Positions 50,798 to 60,247 of a stretch of DNA of 64,000 bases are shown here, one piece after another. The position numbers were made by a program, and so were the translations under genes. The DNA is from Kosakonia oryziphila (GTDB lineage Bacteria > Pseudomonadota > Gammaproteobacteria > Enterobacterales > Enterobacteriaceae). The notes beneath the pieces were generated by a model. It was not told the origin of the DNA. It ran no database searches and saw only the letters and a list, made by a program, of their open reading frames with translations. The stretch is taken from positions 212,901-276,900 of the forward strand of contig NZ_FMBC01000001.1 in NCBI RefSeq assembly GCF_900094795.1, written 5' to 3'. Positions within the stretch are counted from its first letter, which is position 1. Each line of letters begins with the position of its first letter.

Positions 50798-52936
50798 GTG
50801 AATATTATTGCCATCATGGGACCCCATGGCGTTTTCTACAAAGATGAGCCCATCAAGGAACTGGAACAGGCGCTACAGGCGCAAGGGTTTCATATTATCT
50901 GGCCCCGAAACAGTACCGACTTACTGAAGTTTATCGAACATAACCCGCGTATTTGCGGCGTAATCTTTGACTGGGATGAGTACTCTCTCGATCTGTGCAG
51001 CGAGATTAATCAGCTAAATGAATATCTTCCGCTGTATGCGTTTATCAATACCCACTCCACCATGGATGTTAGCGCGCAGGATATGCGCATGGCGCTGTGG
51101 TTTTTTGAATACGCCCTTAGTGTGGCGGATGAGATTGCCACACGAATTGTCCAGTACACCAAAGAGTATCTGGAAAACATCACGCCGCCATTTACCCGGG
51201 CACTGTTCACCTATGTAAAAGAGGGAAAATACACCTTCTGCACGCCAGGACATATGGCCGGAACGGCGTACCAGAAAAGTCCGGTAGGCTGTTTGTTTTA
51301 CGATTTCTTCGGCGGCAATACGCTGAAAGCGGATGTTTCTATTTCTGTGACCGAGCTGGGATCGCTACTGGATCATACCGGCCCACATCTGGAGGCTGAA
51401 GAGTATATCGCCCGTACGTTTGGTGCCGAGCAGAGCTATATGGTAACCAACGGCACATCGACCTCCAACAAAATTGTCGGTATGTATGCCGCCCCAGCGG
51501 GCAGCACCCTGCTGATTGACCGTAACTGTCATAAATCGCTGGCGCATCTGTTGATGATGAGCGATGTCACGCCGCTGTGGCTGAAGCCGGGACGTAACGC
51601 ACTGGGGATTCTGGGCGGAATACCGCGCCGTGAGTTTACCCATGCCAGCATAGAACAAAAAGTTGCGGCCACAGCGGGAGCTCACTGGCCAGTACACGCG
51701 GTAATTACTAACTCTACATATGATGGATTGCTGTACAACACCGACTGGATTAAAAAGACGCTGGATGTGCCGTCGATCCATTTTGATTCTGCCTGGGTGC
51801 CATACACCAATTTTCACCCTATTTATGCTGGAAAAAGCGGCATGAGCGGCGAGCGGGTGCCGGGGAAAGTCTTCTTTGAAACACAGTCGACACATAAAAT
51901 GTTGGCGGCATTATCGCAGGCATCGTTGATTCATATTAAAGGTGAATATGATGAGGACACGTTTAACGAAGCCTATATGATGCACACCACCACATCGCCG
52001 AGCTATCCGCTAGTGGCATCGATCGAAACGGCCGCAGCGATGCTACGTGGGAACCCTGGTAAGCGCTTAATTAACCGCTCGGTTGAACGGGCGTTGTATT
52101 TTCGTAAAGAGGTGCAACGGTTGAAGGATGAAGCCGACGGCTGGTTCTTTGATATCTGGCAGCCGGAAGAGATTGATGAAGCTGACTGTTGGCCGGTCGC
52201 ACCGGGTGAAGCATGGCATGGTTTTCGCGATGCGGATGCCAATCATATGTTCCTTGACCCGGTCAAAGTGACCATCCTGACGCCCGGTATGGACGAGCAG
52301 GGAAATATGAGCGAGGAAGGGATCCCGGCGGCGCTGGTGGCGAAGTTTCTTGATGAACGCGGCGTGGTGGTGGAAAAAACCGGGCCGTATAACCTACTGT
52401 TCCTGTTCAGTATCGGCATCGATAAAACCCGGGCAATGGGGTTGTTACGTGGGCTGATGGAGTTCAAACGTGCCTACGATCTTAATCTGCGGGTGAAGAA
52501 CATGTTACCGGATCTCTACGCCGAAGATCCTGATTTCTATCGCAATATGCGGATTCAGGATCTTGCGCAGGGGATCCATAAGCTTATTTGCCAGCACGAT
52601 CTACCGCGTTTGATGTTGCAAGCTTTCGATGTGCTGCCGGATATGAAGTTGACACCGCATCAGGCATGGCAGCGGCAAATCCAGGGCGAAGTGGAAACGG
52701 TAGAACTGGAAAAACTGATCGGGCGGATCTCAGCCAATATGATCCTGCCTTACCCGCCTGGTGTACCGTTGGTGATGCCCGGTGAAATGATTACTGACGC
52801 CAGCCGACCAGTGCTTGATTTCCTGCTGATGCTATGCGCGATTGGTCGCCACTATCCGGGCTTTGAAACCGATATTCACGGTGCGAAACGGGATGAAGAG
52901 GGCACTTATCGGGTACGAGTCCTAAAAGCCCGCTAA
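50798..52936 (+). CDS. ldcC: Constitutive lysine decarboxylase
   Basis: LdcC decarboxylates lysine to cadaverine with PLP, using a proton. The 712-residue protein has the N-terminal wing domain (MNIIAIMGPHGVFYKDEP), the core with CTPGHMAGTAYQKSPVG and DHTGPHLEAEEYI, and the PLP lysine in the STHKMLAALSQ motif near residue 367. TKPGYNLLFLFSIGID-like sequence (KTGPYNLLFLFSIG) is present. It is next to accA as in E. coli rather than next to cadB, supporting LdcC over the acid-inducible CadA. RBS GGAGGTAG. It ends with VLKAR, one residue short of K-12 LdcC. Confidence 0.96.
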   Translation: MNIIAIMGPHGVFYKDEPIKELEQALQAQGFHIIWPRNSTDLLKFIEHNPRICGVIFDWDEYSLDLCSEINQLNEYLPLYAFINTHSTMDVSAQDMRMALWFFEYALSVADEIATRIVQYTKEYLENITPPFTRALFTYVKEGKYTFCTPGHMAGTAYQKSPVGCLFYDFFGGNTLKADVSISVTELGSLLDHTGPHLEAEEYIARTFGAEQSYMVTNGTSTSNKIVGMYAAPAGSTLLIDRNCHKSLAHLLMMSDVTPLWLKPGRNALGILGGIPRREFTHASIEQKVAATAGAHWPVHAVITNSTYDGLLYNTDWIKKTLDVPSIHFDSAWVPYTNFHPIYAGKSGMSGERVPGKVFFETQSTHKMLAALSQASLIHIKGEYDEDTFNEAYMMHTTTSPSYPLVASIETAAAMLRGNPGKRLINRSVERALYFRKEVQRLKDEADGWFFDIWQPEEIDEADCWPVAPGEAWHGFRDADANHMFLDPVKVTILTPGMDEQGNMSEEGIPAALVAKFLDERGVVVEKTGPYNLLFLFSIGIDKTRAMGLLRGLMEFKRAYDLNLRVKNMLPDLYAEDPDFYRNMRIQDLAQGIHKLICQHDLPRLMLQAFDVLPDMKLTPHQAWQRQIQGEVETVELEKLIGRISANMILPYPPGVPLVMPGEMITDASRPVLDFLLMLCAIGRHYPGFETDIHGAKRDEEGTYRVRVLKAR

Positions 52937-52994
52937 TCTGTTGCGGCCTGCTGTGGGCGGGGGTAACGTTCAGGCATTGAGAAAAGGAGAAACT

Positions 52995-53384
52995 ATGCTG
53001 GGTTTAAAACAGGTACATCACATTGCGATCATCGCCACGGATTATTCTGCAAGTAAAGCGTTCTACTGCGATATCCTTGGTTTTACGCTACAGAATGAAG
53101 TTTATCGCGAGGCGCGCGATTCGTGGAAAGGCGATCTTGCACTGAACGGGCAGTATGTGATTGAACTGTTCTCCTTTCCGTTTCCGCCTGCGCGTCCCAG
53201 CCGCCCGGAAGCTTGCGGCCTGCGCCATCTGGCGTTCAGCGTTGATGACATCGACCAGGCGGTAGCGCATCTGGAATCGCACGGCGTGGAGTGTGAAGCG
53301 ATACGTGTTGATCCCTGCACCGATAAACGTTTCACCTTCTTTAACGATCCCGATGGCCTGCCGCTGGAGCTTTACCAGCAGTAA
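52995..53384 (+). CDS. yaeR: VOC-family (glyoxalase-like) protein YaeR
   Basis: YaeR belongs to the vicinal oxygen chelate superfamily, a group of metal-dependent lyases and isomerases; the substrate is unknown. The 129-residue sequence begins MLGLKQVHHIAIIATDY, in which a His is a likely metal ligand, with CGLRHLAFSVDDID and a C-terminal PDGLPLELYQQ whose glutamate is another likely ligand. AGGAGAAACT precedes the ATG. It lies 58 bp after ldcC and 63 bp before tilS, with a hairpin in between. Confidence 0.93.
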   Translation: MLGLKQVHHIAIIATDYSASKAFYCDILGFTLQNEVYREARDSWKGDLALNGQYVIELFSFPFPPARPSRPEACGLRHLAFSVDDIDQAVAHLESHGVECEAIRVDPCTDKRFTFFNDPDGLPLELYQQ

Positions 53385-53401
53385 TACTTGCCACACAATA
53401 T

Positions 53402-53426
53402 GATGCCCGGTAACGTGCCGGGCATC
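53402..53426. terminator. Hairpin between yaeR and tilS
   Basis: GATGCCCGG and CCGGGCATC form a perfect 9-bp stem around TAACGTG. The following GCTTCCGTTTTG is only modestly T-rich. tilS starts 21 bp later, so it may also be a leader hairpin. Confidence 0.55.
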
Positions 53427-53447
53427 GCTTCCGTTTTGAAAACTACT

Positions 53448-54743
53448 ATGACCATGCCACTTTTCGCGCCATTACCCACTGCATCACGCCATTTTCTGGT
53501 GGCCTTCAGCGGTGGGCTGGATTCGACCGTGCTGCTGCACCAAATGATGCTCTGGCGCGAGCAACAGCCTGACATCCGGCTCCGGGCAATCCATATCCAT
53601 CATGGGCTTAGTCCGCATGCGAATACGTGGGCTGAGCATTGCCAGTCGCTTTGCGAGCTCTGGCAGATTCCGCTAATAGTGCAATACGTGACGCTGGTCG
53701 ATAATGGCGAGGGTATTGAAGCTCAGGCGCGGAAAGCGCGCTATCAGGCATTTCGTCTGGCATTGAAGCCTGGCGAAGTGCTGCTTACCGCGCAGCATCT
53801 GGATGATCAGTGCGAAACCATGCTGCTGGCGCTTAAGCGCGGCAGTGGGCCGGCCGGGCTTGCCGCGATGCCGCAAAGCTTACCCTTTGCCGGAACGCAG
53901 CTTATCCGTCCGCTGCTCAACTTTTCGCGTGACACCCTGCATCAATGGGCGCAACTGCATGATTTACGCTGGATTGAGGATGAAAGTAATGCTGATGTCC
54001 GTTTTGACCGCAACTTTTTGCGCTTGCAGGTGCTGCCGCTACTGACGGTGCGCTGGCCGCATTTCGCCGATGCCGTCGCGCGTAGCGCTGCGCTTTGTGG
54101 GGAGCAGGAGCAATTGCTGGATGAACTGCTGGCTGGCGAACTGGCTGCGGCGACCACAGAGGAAGGCGCGCTGAACATTGCGGCATTGCAGACGTTGAGC
54201 GAAGTTCGACGTAACGCCCTGCTACGCCGCTGGCTGGCGCAGCAGGGTGCGGTGATGCCATCCCGCGCAATGCTTAACCGCTTGTGGCTTGAAGTGGCGC
54301 TGGCGCGTGACGATGCGGAGCCCTGCTTGCGGCTGGGCGAGTATGAAGTGCGTCGTTTTCAGGGCAATCTCTACTGGATTAAAACGCAGTTCAGCCAGCG
54401 CAATACACAACTGAACTGGCCAGCACCTTTTGCACCGCTGTTGTTACCGGACGGGCTGGGAGAACTGTCGCTGATCGCCGGGGGAGAATTACGGGTGCCA
54501 TCTGCGGAAGAGAGGGTTTCTGTGCGTTTTCAGGCGTCTGGTTTGTTATATATCGCTGGTCGTCATGGCGGACGTAAACTGAAAAAAATCTGGCAGGAGC
54601 TTGGCGTGGCGCCCTGGCGGCGCGACACGACGCCGCTGCTGTTTTATGGCGAAACGTTAATTGCAGCGGCGGGCGTTTTTGCTACACAGCAAGGGCTTGA
54701 AACGACCGGACAGGAAGGTGTGAAGTTGTTGTGGAAAAAGTAG
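53448..54743 (+). CDS. tilS: tRNA(Ile)-lysidine synthetase
   Basis: TilS adds lysine to cytidine 34 of tRNA(Ile2), changing its reading from AUG to AUA, and is essential. The start [11 protein letters not shown] gives 431 residues (432 in E. coli). The N-type ATP pyrophosphatase P-loop [14 protein letters not shown] lies near residues 20-33, followed by AIHIHHGLS and [13 protein letters not shown]. The C-terminal lysidine domains carry [15 protein letters not shown] longer frame from 53388 is not supported by the family. The N-terminal tail before the P-loop differs from K-12 TilS. Confidence 0.96.
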   Translation: MTMPLFAPLPTASRHFLVAFSGGLDSTVLLHQMMLWREQQPDIRLRAIHIHHGLSPHANTWAEHCQSLCELWQIPLIVQYVTLVDNGEGIEAQARKARYQAFRLALKPGEVLLTAQHLDDQCETMLLALKRGSGPAGLAAMPQSLPFAGTQLIRPLLNFSRDTLHQWAQLHDLRWIEDESNADVRFDRNFLRLQVLPLLTVRWPHFADAVARSAALCGEQEQLLDELLAGELAAATTEEGALNIAALQTLSEVRRNALLRRWLAQQGAVMPSRAMLNRLWLEVALARDDAEPCLRLGEYEVRRFQGNLYWIKTQFSQRNTQLNWPAPFAPLLLPDGLGELSLIAGGELRVPSAEERVSVRFQASGLLYIAGRHGGRKLKKIWQELGVAPWRRDTTPLLFYGETLIAAAGVFATQQGLETTGQEGVKLLWKK

Positions 54744-54770
54744 AGGGCAGCCAGTGCTGCCCGTTGAATA

Positions 54771-55031
54771 TCAGGACTCGCTCACCACGACGGTGCCGAT
54801 TTCAGGATGGCTGAAGCTGGCAATTTTATCGAGACGCACTTCGCGTGAGACGCCTGCGACATCAACTACCAGATACTCCACGTTTTTACGTGAGACTAAA
54901 TCATTGGCTTTGGCGCTGAGCACCTCGCCGTCTTTCAATTCCAGCGCCAATAAAAGATGATGCTGGCAGGCGAGTTCAAGATTGTCATAGTCATCACAGT
55001 TGATGGGTTGATAGGCATCATTCATTGACAT
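54771..55031 (-). CDS. rof: Rho-binding antiterminator (Rof/YaeO)
   Basis: Rof binds Rho and inhibits Rho-dependent termination. The 86-residue frame starts [19 protein letters not shown]; a second ATG two codons later (55025) gives the 84-residue form usually described for E. coli. The first ATG is preceded by GGTGAG at suitable distance. The Sm-like fold residues [15 protein letters not shown] and the [13 protein letters not shown] tail are present. It overlaps the end of yaeP by 14 bp, so the two are probably translationally coupled. Convergent with tilS. Confidence 0.93.
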   Translation of the reverse strand: MSMNDAYQPINCDDYDNLELACQHHLLLALELKDGEVLSAKANDLVSRKNVEYLVVDVAGVSREVRLDKIASFSHPEIGTVVVSES

Positions 55032-55218
55032 AATCGCTCACCAGTAAGTTCGCGGCCGCATATGCCGCCTTTTCCCTGACCGACTCTGAAAGGGTGTCAT
55101 CCGACGCCATTTCATTCAGCACTTTCAACACGCACCCCAGCGCATCCGGGATATACCCCAAATCTCCGCTGGCGATTTCCGCATACCGTTTGCGTACTAA
55201 CTCACAATAATTGTTCAC
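55018..55218 (-). CDS. yaeP: UPF0253 family protein YaeP
   Basis: YaeP is a 66-residue conserved enterobacterial protein of unknown function, probably all helical, starting [25 protein letters not shown]. The length equals that of E. coli YaeP. It is the first gene of a small leftward unit with rof, which acts on Rho. A shared role is possible but unproven. The RBS AGGAGATG precedes its ATG. Confidence 0.92.
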   Translation of the reverse strand: MNNYCELVRKRYAEIASGDLGYIPDALGCVLKVLNEMASDDTLSESVREKAAYAAANLLVSDYVNE

Positions 55219-55413
55219 ATCTCCTCCTGTCAGCTACCTGACTTTACTGTGAGATAACACTAAGCCTACGAAGATTAATACTGTTTAGCAAGGCGACTAT
55301 AACATAGCTTACCCGTCATTATCAGCGTGATGGCGAATGATGCGCACAAGAGATAACAGCGCTTTAACCCTGAATTCGCTACAATAGCGACCATTTTATG
55401 CAGGAGTGGTGTT
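55219..55413. promoter_or_regulatory. Divergent spacer between yaeP and yaeQ
   Basis: This 195-bp stretch holds no gene. A TACAAT hexamer at 55380-55385 with a TTTAAC-like upstream hexamer suggests a rightward promoter for yaeQ; the leftward promoter for yaeP-rof must also be here. The rest shows nothing notable. Confidence 0.4.
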
Positions 55414-55959
55414 ATGGCGTTAAAAGCGACTATTTATAAAGCGATGGTGAATGTTGCCGATCTGGATCGTAATCAGTTTTTAGATGCGACGCTGACGCTG
55501 GCTCGCCATCCTTCCGAAACCCAGGAACGCATGATGTTGCGCCTGCTGGCGTGGATAAAATACGCCGATGAGCGGCTGCAATTCACCCGCGGCCTGAGCG
55601 CTGAAGATGAGCCGGAAGCCTGGTTGCGTAATGATTATCTGGGAATTGATTTGTGGATCGAGCTGGGGTTGCCGGACGAAAAACGGTTGAAGAAAGCCTG
55701 TACACAGGCGAAAGACGTGGCGTTATTTGCCTATAATTCCCGGGCGGCGCAGATCTGGTGGCAGCAGAATCAAAACCGCTGTGCAAGCTTCGGTAACTTA
55801 AGCATCTGGTACCTGGATGATGAGCAACTGGCGGCGCTCAGCGCGTTTGCCAACGATCGCACTATGACGCTACAGGCTACCTTGCAAGATGGCGCCATCT
55901 GGCTTTCCGATGATACGCAGAATCGGGAAATTCACCTTGAAGCCTGGCAGCAGCCATGA
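55414..55959 (+). CDS. yaeQ: YaeQ family protein (PD-(D/E)XK superfamily fold)
   Basis: YaeQ was linked to RfaH-independent suppression effects, but its role is unclear; structures place it in the PD-(D/E)XK nuclease-like superfamily. The 181 residues begin [37 protein letters not shown] carries the acidic-lysine signature of that fold near residues 72-91. A nuclease activity is not shown. Start ATG with AGGAGTG. The stop overlaps the arfB ATG by ATGA, so the two are coupled. Confidence 0.93.
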   Translation: MALKATIYKAMVNVADLDRNQFLDATLTLARHPSETQERMMLRLLAWIKYADERLQFTRGLSAEDEPEAWLRNDYLGIDLWIELGLPDEKRLKKACTQAKDVALFAYNSRAAQIWWQQNQNRCASFGNLSIWYLDDEQLAALSAFANDRTMTLQATLQDGAIWLSDDTQNREIHLEAWQQP

Positions 55960-56378
55960 TTACGATCTCCCGCACTGTCTCCATTGCTGAGCATGAACTG
56001 GAGATCACTGCTGTGCGGGCGCAGGGTGCGGGTGGCCAACATGTGAATAAAAGTTCGACTGCTATCCACCTGCGTTTTGATATTCGGGCGTCAAGCCTGC
56101 CTGAGTATTATAAGACGCATTTACTGGAGGCTTCGCATCATCTGATCAGTAGTGATGGCTGGATTGTGATAAAAGCGCAGGAATATCGCAGCCAGGAGAT
56201 GAACCGTGAAGCGGCGATCGCGCGTCTGGTGGCATTGATCAAAGAATTGACCGCAGTGCCAAAAAGCCGTCGTGCAACGCGCCCGACCCGCGCATCGAAA
56301 GAGCGGCGGTTAACGAGTAAGGCGCAAACGTCATCGGTAAAAGCGTTGCGTGGGAAAGTCCGTCGCCATGATGGCTGA
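55956..56378 (+). CDS. arfB: Alternative ribosome-rescue peptidyl-tRNA hydrolase ArfB
   Basis: ArfB (YaeJ) frees peptides from ribosomes stalled on non-stop mRNA. The 140-residue protein has the catalytic GGQ motif in [15 protein letters not shown] near residues 25-28 and a basic C-terminal tail ([14 protein letters not shown] ... GKVRRHDG) that enters the empty mRNA channel. It lacks the codon-recognition domain of release factors. It is translated after yaeQ and followed by nlpE after 35 bp. Confidence 0.97.
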   Translation: MITISRTVSIAEHELEITAVRAQGAGGQHVNKSSTAIHLRFDIRASSLPEYYKTHLLEASHHLISSDGWIVIKAQEYRSQEMNREAAIARLVALIKELTAVPKSRRATRPTRASKERRLTSKAQTSSVKALRGKVRRHDG

Positions 56379-56413
56379 CGGTCAACAATAGAATTGTGCA
56401 TAAGGAATCGAGT

Positions 56414-57109
56414 GTGAAAAAAGCGATTTTATCTCTGTTGGCCGGGTGTACGCTGTTTGCCCTTTTCGGCTGTAATAATCGGGGTGACACCGAGATGGTG
56501 CAGCCGACGCAAATTGAAGAGCTGAAACCGATGCATCAGAGCTGGCGCGGCGTTTTACCCTGTGCCGATTGTGAAGGTATCGAAACGTCGCTGTTTCTGG
56601 AAAAGGATGGCAGTTGGGTGATGAATCAGCGCTACCTGGGCGGAAAAGGCCCGGTGGCCTTTGGCTCTTACGGTAACTGGGCGCGCACGGCCGATAAACT
56701 GATTCTTACTGACACGCAGGGTGAAAAAACCTGGTTCCGTGCGAAAGGCGATGCACTGGAGATGCTGGATCGGGAAGGTAATCCGATTCACTCTCAACTG
56801 AACTACACGCTGCAACCGGTGAACGCGTCGCTTCCGGCTACGCCGATGGCGATGCGCGGTATGTACAGGTATATGGCCGATGCGGCAGTCTTTACGGACT
56901 GTGTAACCGGGAAGCAGGTCGCTGTGGCAAGCAATGCTCAGCTTGAGCGTGATTATGCAGTTGCGCGCGGTACCGAAAGTAAACCGATTCTTCTGGTGGT
57001 GGAAGGGCACTTTGCCTTTGAACCGAACCCCGATACCGGTGCACCACAGAAAGTGCTGGTTATTAATAAGAAAGGGCGGTTCAGCGCCAATAAAGACTGT
57101 GATGATTAA
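56414..57109 (+). CDS. nlpE: Envelope stress-response lipoprotein NlpE (CutF)
   Basis: NlpE is an outer-membrane lipoprotein that signals surface contact and lipoprotein sorting defects to the Cpx pathway. The GTG start gives 231 residues with a lipobox LFGC (LFALFGC) and mature Cys-Asn-Asn, the outer-membrane-permissive type since residue +2 is not aspartate. The PCADC motif of the N-terminal barrel is present, as are ALEMLDREGNPI and the paired C-terminal cysteines (DCVTG, DCDD). The C-terminus (KKGRFSANKDCDD) differs from K-12 NlpE. The K-12 neighbour yaeF is missing downstream. Confidence 0.95.
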   Translation: MKKAILSLLAGCTLFALFGCNNRGDTEMVQPTQIEELKPMHQSWRGVLPCADCEGIETSLFLEKDGSWVMNQRYLGGKGPVAFGSYGNWARTADKLILTDTQGEKTWFRAKGDALEMLDREGNPIHSQLNYTLQPVNASLPATPMAMRGMYRYMADAAVFTDCVTGKQVAVASNAQLERDYAVARGTESKPILLVVEGHFAFEPNPDTGAPQKVLVINKKGRFSANKDCDD

Positions 57110-57128
57110 ACCACCGGCACCATAAAAA

Positions 57129-57170
57129 ACTGCACCTTACTCAGTTGGTATCCAACTTTTGGGGTGCAGT
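57129..57170. terminator. Convergent hairpin between nlpE and proS
   Basis: ACTGCACC (57129-57136) and GGTGCAGT (57163-57170) form a perfect 8-bp stem with a 26-nt loop that contains a smaller TTGGTATCCAA dyad. It lies between the convergent genes nlpE and proS, in the place where K-12 has yaeF and its terminators. Confidence 0.5.
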
Positions 57171-57194
57171 CCATGAGCGGAGCTTTTTGTCGGC

Positions 57195-58913
57195 TTAGCC
57201 TTTAATGGCTTTCACCAGGTAATCAAGGATGTCGCCGGTTTTGATGAGTTGCTTCTCGCCGTTGCGACGATATTTGTATTCAATATCGTCGTTGTCGAGG
57301 TTGCGATCGCCGATCACCACCGTGTGCGGGATACCGATCAGTTCCATATCAGCAAACATCACACCCGGACGCTCTTTACGGTCATCCATCAGCACTTCAA
57401 TGCCCTGCGCGCGTAGTTCGGCGTAGAGTTTTTCCGCCAGCTCCTGCACTCGGTAGGATTTGTGCATATTCATCGGCAGCAGCGCAACCTGGAACGGCGC
57501 AATAGCGTCAGGCCAGATGATCCCGCGCTCGTCGTTGTTTTGCTCAATCGCTGCTGCTACCACGCGCGTTACACCGATACCGTAGCAGCCCATGGTCAGG
57601 ATCTGGTTGCGGCCATCTTCACCCTGTACCGCCGCGTTCAGCGCCTGGGAATATTTGGTGCCGAGCTGGAAAATATGACCCACTTCGATACCGCGTTTAA
57701 TCAGCAGCGTACCTTTACCGTCCGGGCTAGGATCGCCAGCGACGACGTTACGGATATCCGCCACTTCCGGCGTTACTACATCGCGATCCCAGTTGATGCC
57801 GAAGTAGTGTTTACCGTCGATATTCGCACCTGCAGAGAAGTCGCTCATCGCGGCAACGGTACGGTCGATCACCAGCGGAATTGGCATATTAACCGGGCCA
57901 AGGGAGCCTGGGCCAGCGTTGACCACGGCGCGAATTTCCGCTTCGGTGGCGAAAGTTAACGGTGCAGCAACCTGCGGCAGTTTTTCCGCTTTCACTTCGT
58001 TCAGCTCGTGGTCGCCACGTACTAGTAGCGCGACCAGCGGGTAGCTGCTGCCTTCCACGGCTTTCACCAGCAGCGTTTTTACCGTTTTCTCAATTGGCAG
58101 ATTGAACTGTTCAACCAGCTCGGCGATGGTTTTAGCGTTTGGCGTATCAACCAGCGTCATTTCCTGCGTGGCGGCAGCGCGCGGTTCTTTTGGTGCCAGC
58201 GCTTCGGCAAACTCGATGTTGGCGGCGAAATCGGAGGAGTCAGAGAAAATAACATCATCTTCACCGCTCTGCGCCAGCACCTGGAATTCATGGGATGCGC
58301 TACCGCCGATCGAACCGGTATCGGCCTGTACAGCGCGGAAATCCAGCCCCATACGGCTGAAAATTTTGCTGTAGGCGGCGTACATTGCATCATAGGTTTC
58401 CTGCAAAGATTCCTGAGAGGTATGGAAAGAATAAGCATCTTTCATCAGGAATTCGCGGGAACGCATAACGCCAAAGCGCGGGCGCACTTCATCGCGAAAC
58501 TTAGTCTGGATCTGGAAGAAGTTCAGTGGTAACTGTTTGTAGGAATTCAGTTCGTTACGGATCAGATCGGTGATGACTTCTTCGTGAGTCGGGCCAAGGA
58601 CGAACGGGCGATCGCCGCGATCAACAAAACGCAGCAGTTCCGGGCCATACTGCTCCCAGCGGCCGCTTTCCTGCCACAGATCGGCTGGCTGCACCACTGG
58701 CATGGACACCTCAATCGCACCGGCGTTATTCATCTCTTCACGCACGATATTTTCGACTTTTTTCAGGACGCGCAGACCGGTCGGCAGCCAGGTGTATAAC
58801 CCGGAGGCCAGTTTGCGGATCATCCCGGCGCGCAGCATCAGCTGGTGGCTGATGACTTCGGCGTCGGCAGGCGTCTCCTTCAGTGTGGAGAGCAAGTATT
58901 GGCTAGTACGCAT
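57195..58913 (-). CDS. proS: Prolyl-tRNA synthetase
   Basis: ProRS is the class IIa synthetase for proline. The 572-residue sequence, starting [13 protein letters not shown], has the class II motif 1 and 2 segments ([24 protein letters not shown] and [26 protein letters not shown]). The bacterial-type insertion editing domain lies in the middle ([13 protein letters not shown]), and motif 3 lies in [14 protein letters not shown]. An upstream in-frame extension of 18 codons is not supported. trmO lies 111 bp upstream on the same strand. Confidence 0.98.
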   Translation of the reverse strand: MRTSQYLLSTLKETPADAEVISHQLMLRAGMIRKLASGLYTWLPTGLRVLKKVENIVREEMNNAGAIEVSMPVVQPADLWQESGRWEQYGPELLRFVDRGDRPFVLGPTHEEVITDLIRNELNSYKQLPLNFFQIQTKFRDEVRPRFGVMRSREFLMKDAYSFHTSQESLQETYDAMYAAYSKIFSRMGLDFRAVQADTGSIGGSASHEFQVLAQSGEDDVIFSDSSDFAANIEFAEALAPKEPRAAATQEMTLVDTPNAKTIAELVEQFNLPIEKTVKTLLVKAVEGSSYPLVALLVRGDHELNEVKAEKLPQVAAPLTFATEAEIRAVVNAGPGSLGPVNMPIPLVIDRTVAAMSDFSAGANIDGKHYFGINWDRDVVTPEVADIRNVVAGDPSPDGKGTLLIKRGIEVGHIFQLGTKYSQALNAAVQGEDGRNQILTMGCYGIGVTRVVAAAIEQNNDERGIIWPDAIAPFQVALLPMNMHKSYRVQELAEKLYAELRAQGIEVLMDDRKERPGVMFADMELIGIPHTVVIGDRNLDNDDIEYKYRRNGEKQLIKTGDILDYLVKAIKG

Positions 58914-59024
58914 GTTGTTACGGTTCCATTTGGACAATCGGAACAGGCCCGAAATCAGGCCTGACACAAAAAAGTGGTTTAGTTTATCAGCCTGGCAGAG
59001 ATGCCAAAAGAGAGGGGAATAAAA

Positions 59025-59735
59025 TTAGCGCGCTTCCAGCGCAAAGACTTCAAATCCCGCCGCCGTTACGCGCCAGCGCACATTAAAATCCAGCAGCCAG
59101 ACGGCATAAGTTTTCCCTTGCTCTTCCTCTTTCCGGTAGGCCGGACGCGGATCCTGTGCCAGCACTTCCAGTAAAAAGGCTTTGAAATGGGGATAACGCT
59201 TTTCTAGCCCGCCAAGCTGTGACTCCACCTCGGGTGTAAAGCTAACCGGGATACTGGCAACCGGCGCCTGCTGCGCATAGCTGGCCTGTGCATTGGGCAC
59301 GGCTTCGGCAAAGGGCAGATAAGGTTTGATATCCACCACTGGTGTGCCATCGACCAGGTCCAGGCTACCGAGCTGTAAAATCACCTGATCTTTATGGCAG
59401 CGGATCCCTTTTAATTCGACCAGCGACATGCCGATCGGATTGGGGCGAAACGTTGATCGTGTGGCGAACACGCCCATTCTTGCATTGCCCCCGAGCCGCG
59501 GCGGGCGCACGGTAGGACGCCATCCGCCTTCCATCGTTTGATGAAAAACGAAAAGCACCCACAAATGGCTGAACCCTTCAAGGCCGCGCACTGCATCGGG
59601 TTGGTTATAGGGAGGAAGCAAGTGAAGTTCGCCGTCACCATGCTTCACCAGACCCGGCTGGCGCGGCACGGCAAACTTCTCTTTATACGGTGAATGGATG
59701 ACACCTATTTGCTCGAAAGCAAAGGTGCTACTCAT
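59025..59735 (-). CDS. trmO: tRNA (adenine(37)-N6)-methyltransferase TrmO
   Basis: TrmO adds a methyl group at N6 of t6A37 in tRNA(Thr) with S-adenosylmethionine. The start MSSTFAFEQ gives 236 residues (E. coli 235). Characteristic segments are GVIHSPYKEKFAVPRQPGL, the SHLWVLFVFH strand, PRLGGNARMGVFATRSTFRPNPIG near residues 83-106 and SLDLVDGTPVVDIKPYLP. Its ATG overlaps the rcsF stop by four bases (ATGA). A longer reading frame to 59768 starts inside rcsF. Confidence 0.96.
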   Translation of the reverse strand: MSSTFAFEQIGVIHSPYKEKFAVPRQPGLVKHGDGELHLLPPYNQPDAVRGLEGFSHLWVLFVFHQTMEGGWRPTVRPPRLGGNARMGVFATRSTFRPNPIGMSLVELKGIRCHKDQVILQLGSLDLVDGTPVVDIKPYLPFAEAVPNAQASYAQQAPVASIPVSFTPEVESQLGGLEKRYPHFKAFLLEVLAQDPRPAYRKEEEQGKTYAVWLLDFNVRWRVTAAGFEVFALEAR

Positions 59736-60139
59736 TTTGTCGAAACGTCGAGGGCGGAACCCACACAAATGGCCTGGCGGTAGCAGCCTGGCGTACCGCT
59801 GGTCACTTCACAGCTATGCAGTAGAACGGCATTGGCTCTGGCTTTTTTCGCAGCATTAATCTGCATGCGTTTGCGGGCGGTCGGAATGTTCGGTGGGGAA
59901 TCCTGGTTGCTGGCCTGGCAGGATTCACCGGTTACTTCACCCAGATCGCGGAACGGTTTACCCACTAAATCTTGTGCATCAGTGATGATGCGTACCGGGG
60001 CTGGGTGTGTCACTTTCGGTTTTACCGGCTCTGATTTTGGCGTGACAGCGCTACTTTGTACCGGTTCGACAGGGGATCTGCTTAGCAGGGAGCAACCGCT
60101 CAACATGAGTGCTAATAAACAGATCGGTAAAGCACGCAT
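59732..60139 (-). CDS. rcsF: Rcs phosphorelay outer-membrane sensor lipoprotein RcsF
   Basis: RcsF detects LPS and peptidoglycan damage and relieves IgaA repression of the Rcs phosphorelay; it is threaded through outer-membrane barrels by BamA. The 135-residue protein has a lipobox LMLSGC, a proline-rich linker (SEPVKPKVTHPAPV), and four conserved cysteines in the globular part (GESCQAS, LLHSC, GTPGCYRQAIC) that form two non-consecutive disulfides. It overlaps trmO by 4 bp. Confidence 0.97.
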   Translation of the reverse strand: MRALPICLLALMLSGCSLLSRSPVEPVQSSAVTPKSEPVKPKVTHPAPVRIITDAQDLVGKPFRDLGEVTGESCQASNQDSPPNIPTARKRMQINAAKKARANAVLLHSCEVTSGTPGCYRQAICVGSALDVSTK

Positions 60140-60203
60140 AATCTTTCCTCAAAGTGATTTTCTTAATGCCGCTTATTGAATCAGGGACGTGCACAAATGA
60201 CAA

Positions 60204-60221
60204 GGCGGGCTTTCGCCCGCC
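60204..60221 (-). terminator. Hairpin after metQ
   Basis: GGCGGGC and GCCCGCC pair perfectly around TTTC, 26 bp after the leftward metQ stop; the downstream T content (TTGTCATTTG) is modest. It probably ends the metNIQ transcript. Confidence 0.7.
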
Positions 60222-60247
60222 CTGAATGATATTACAGACTGAGGAGA

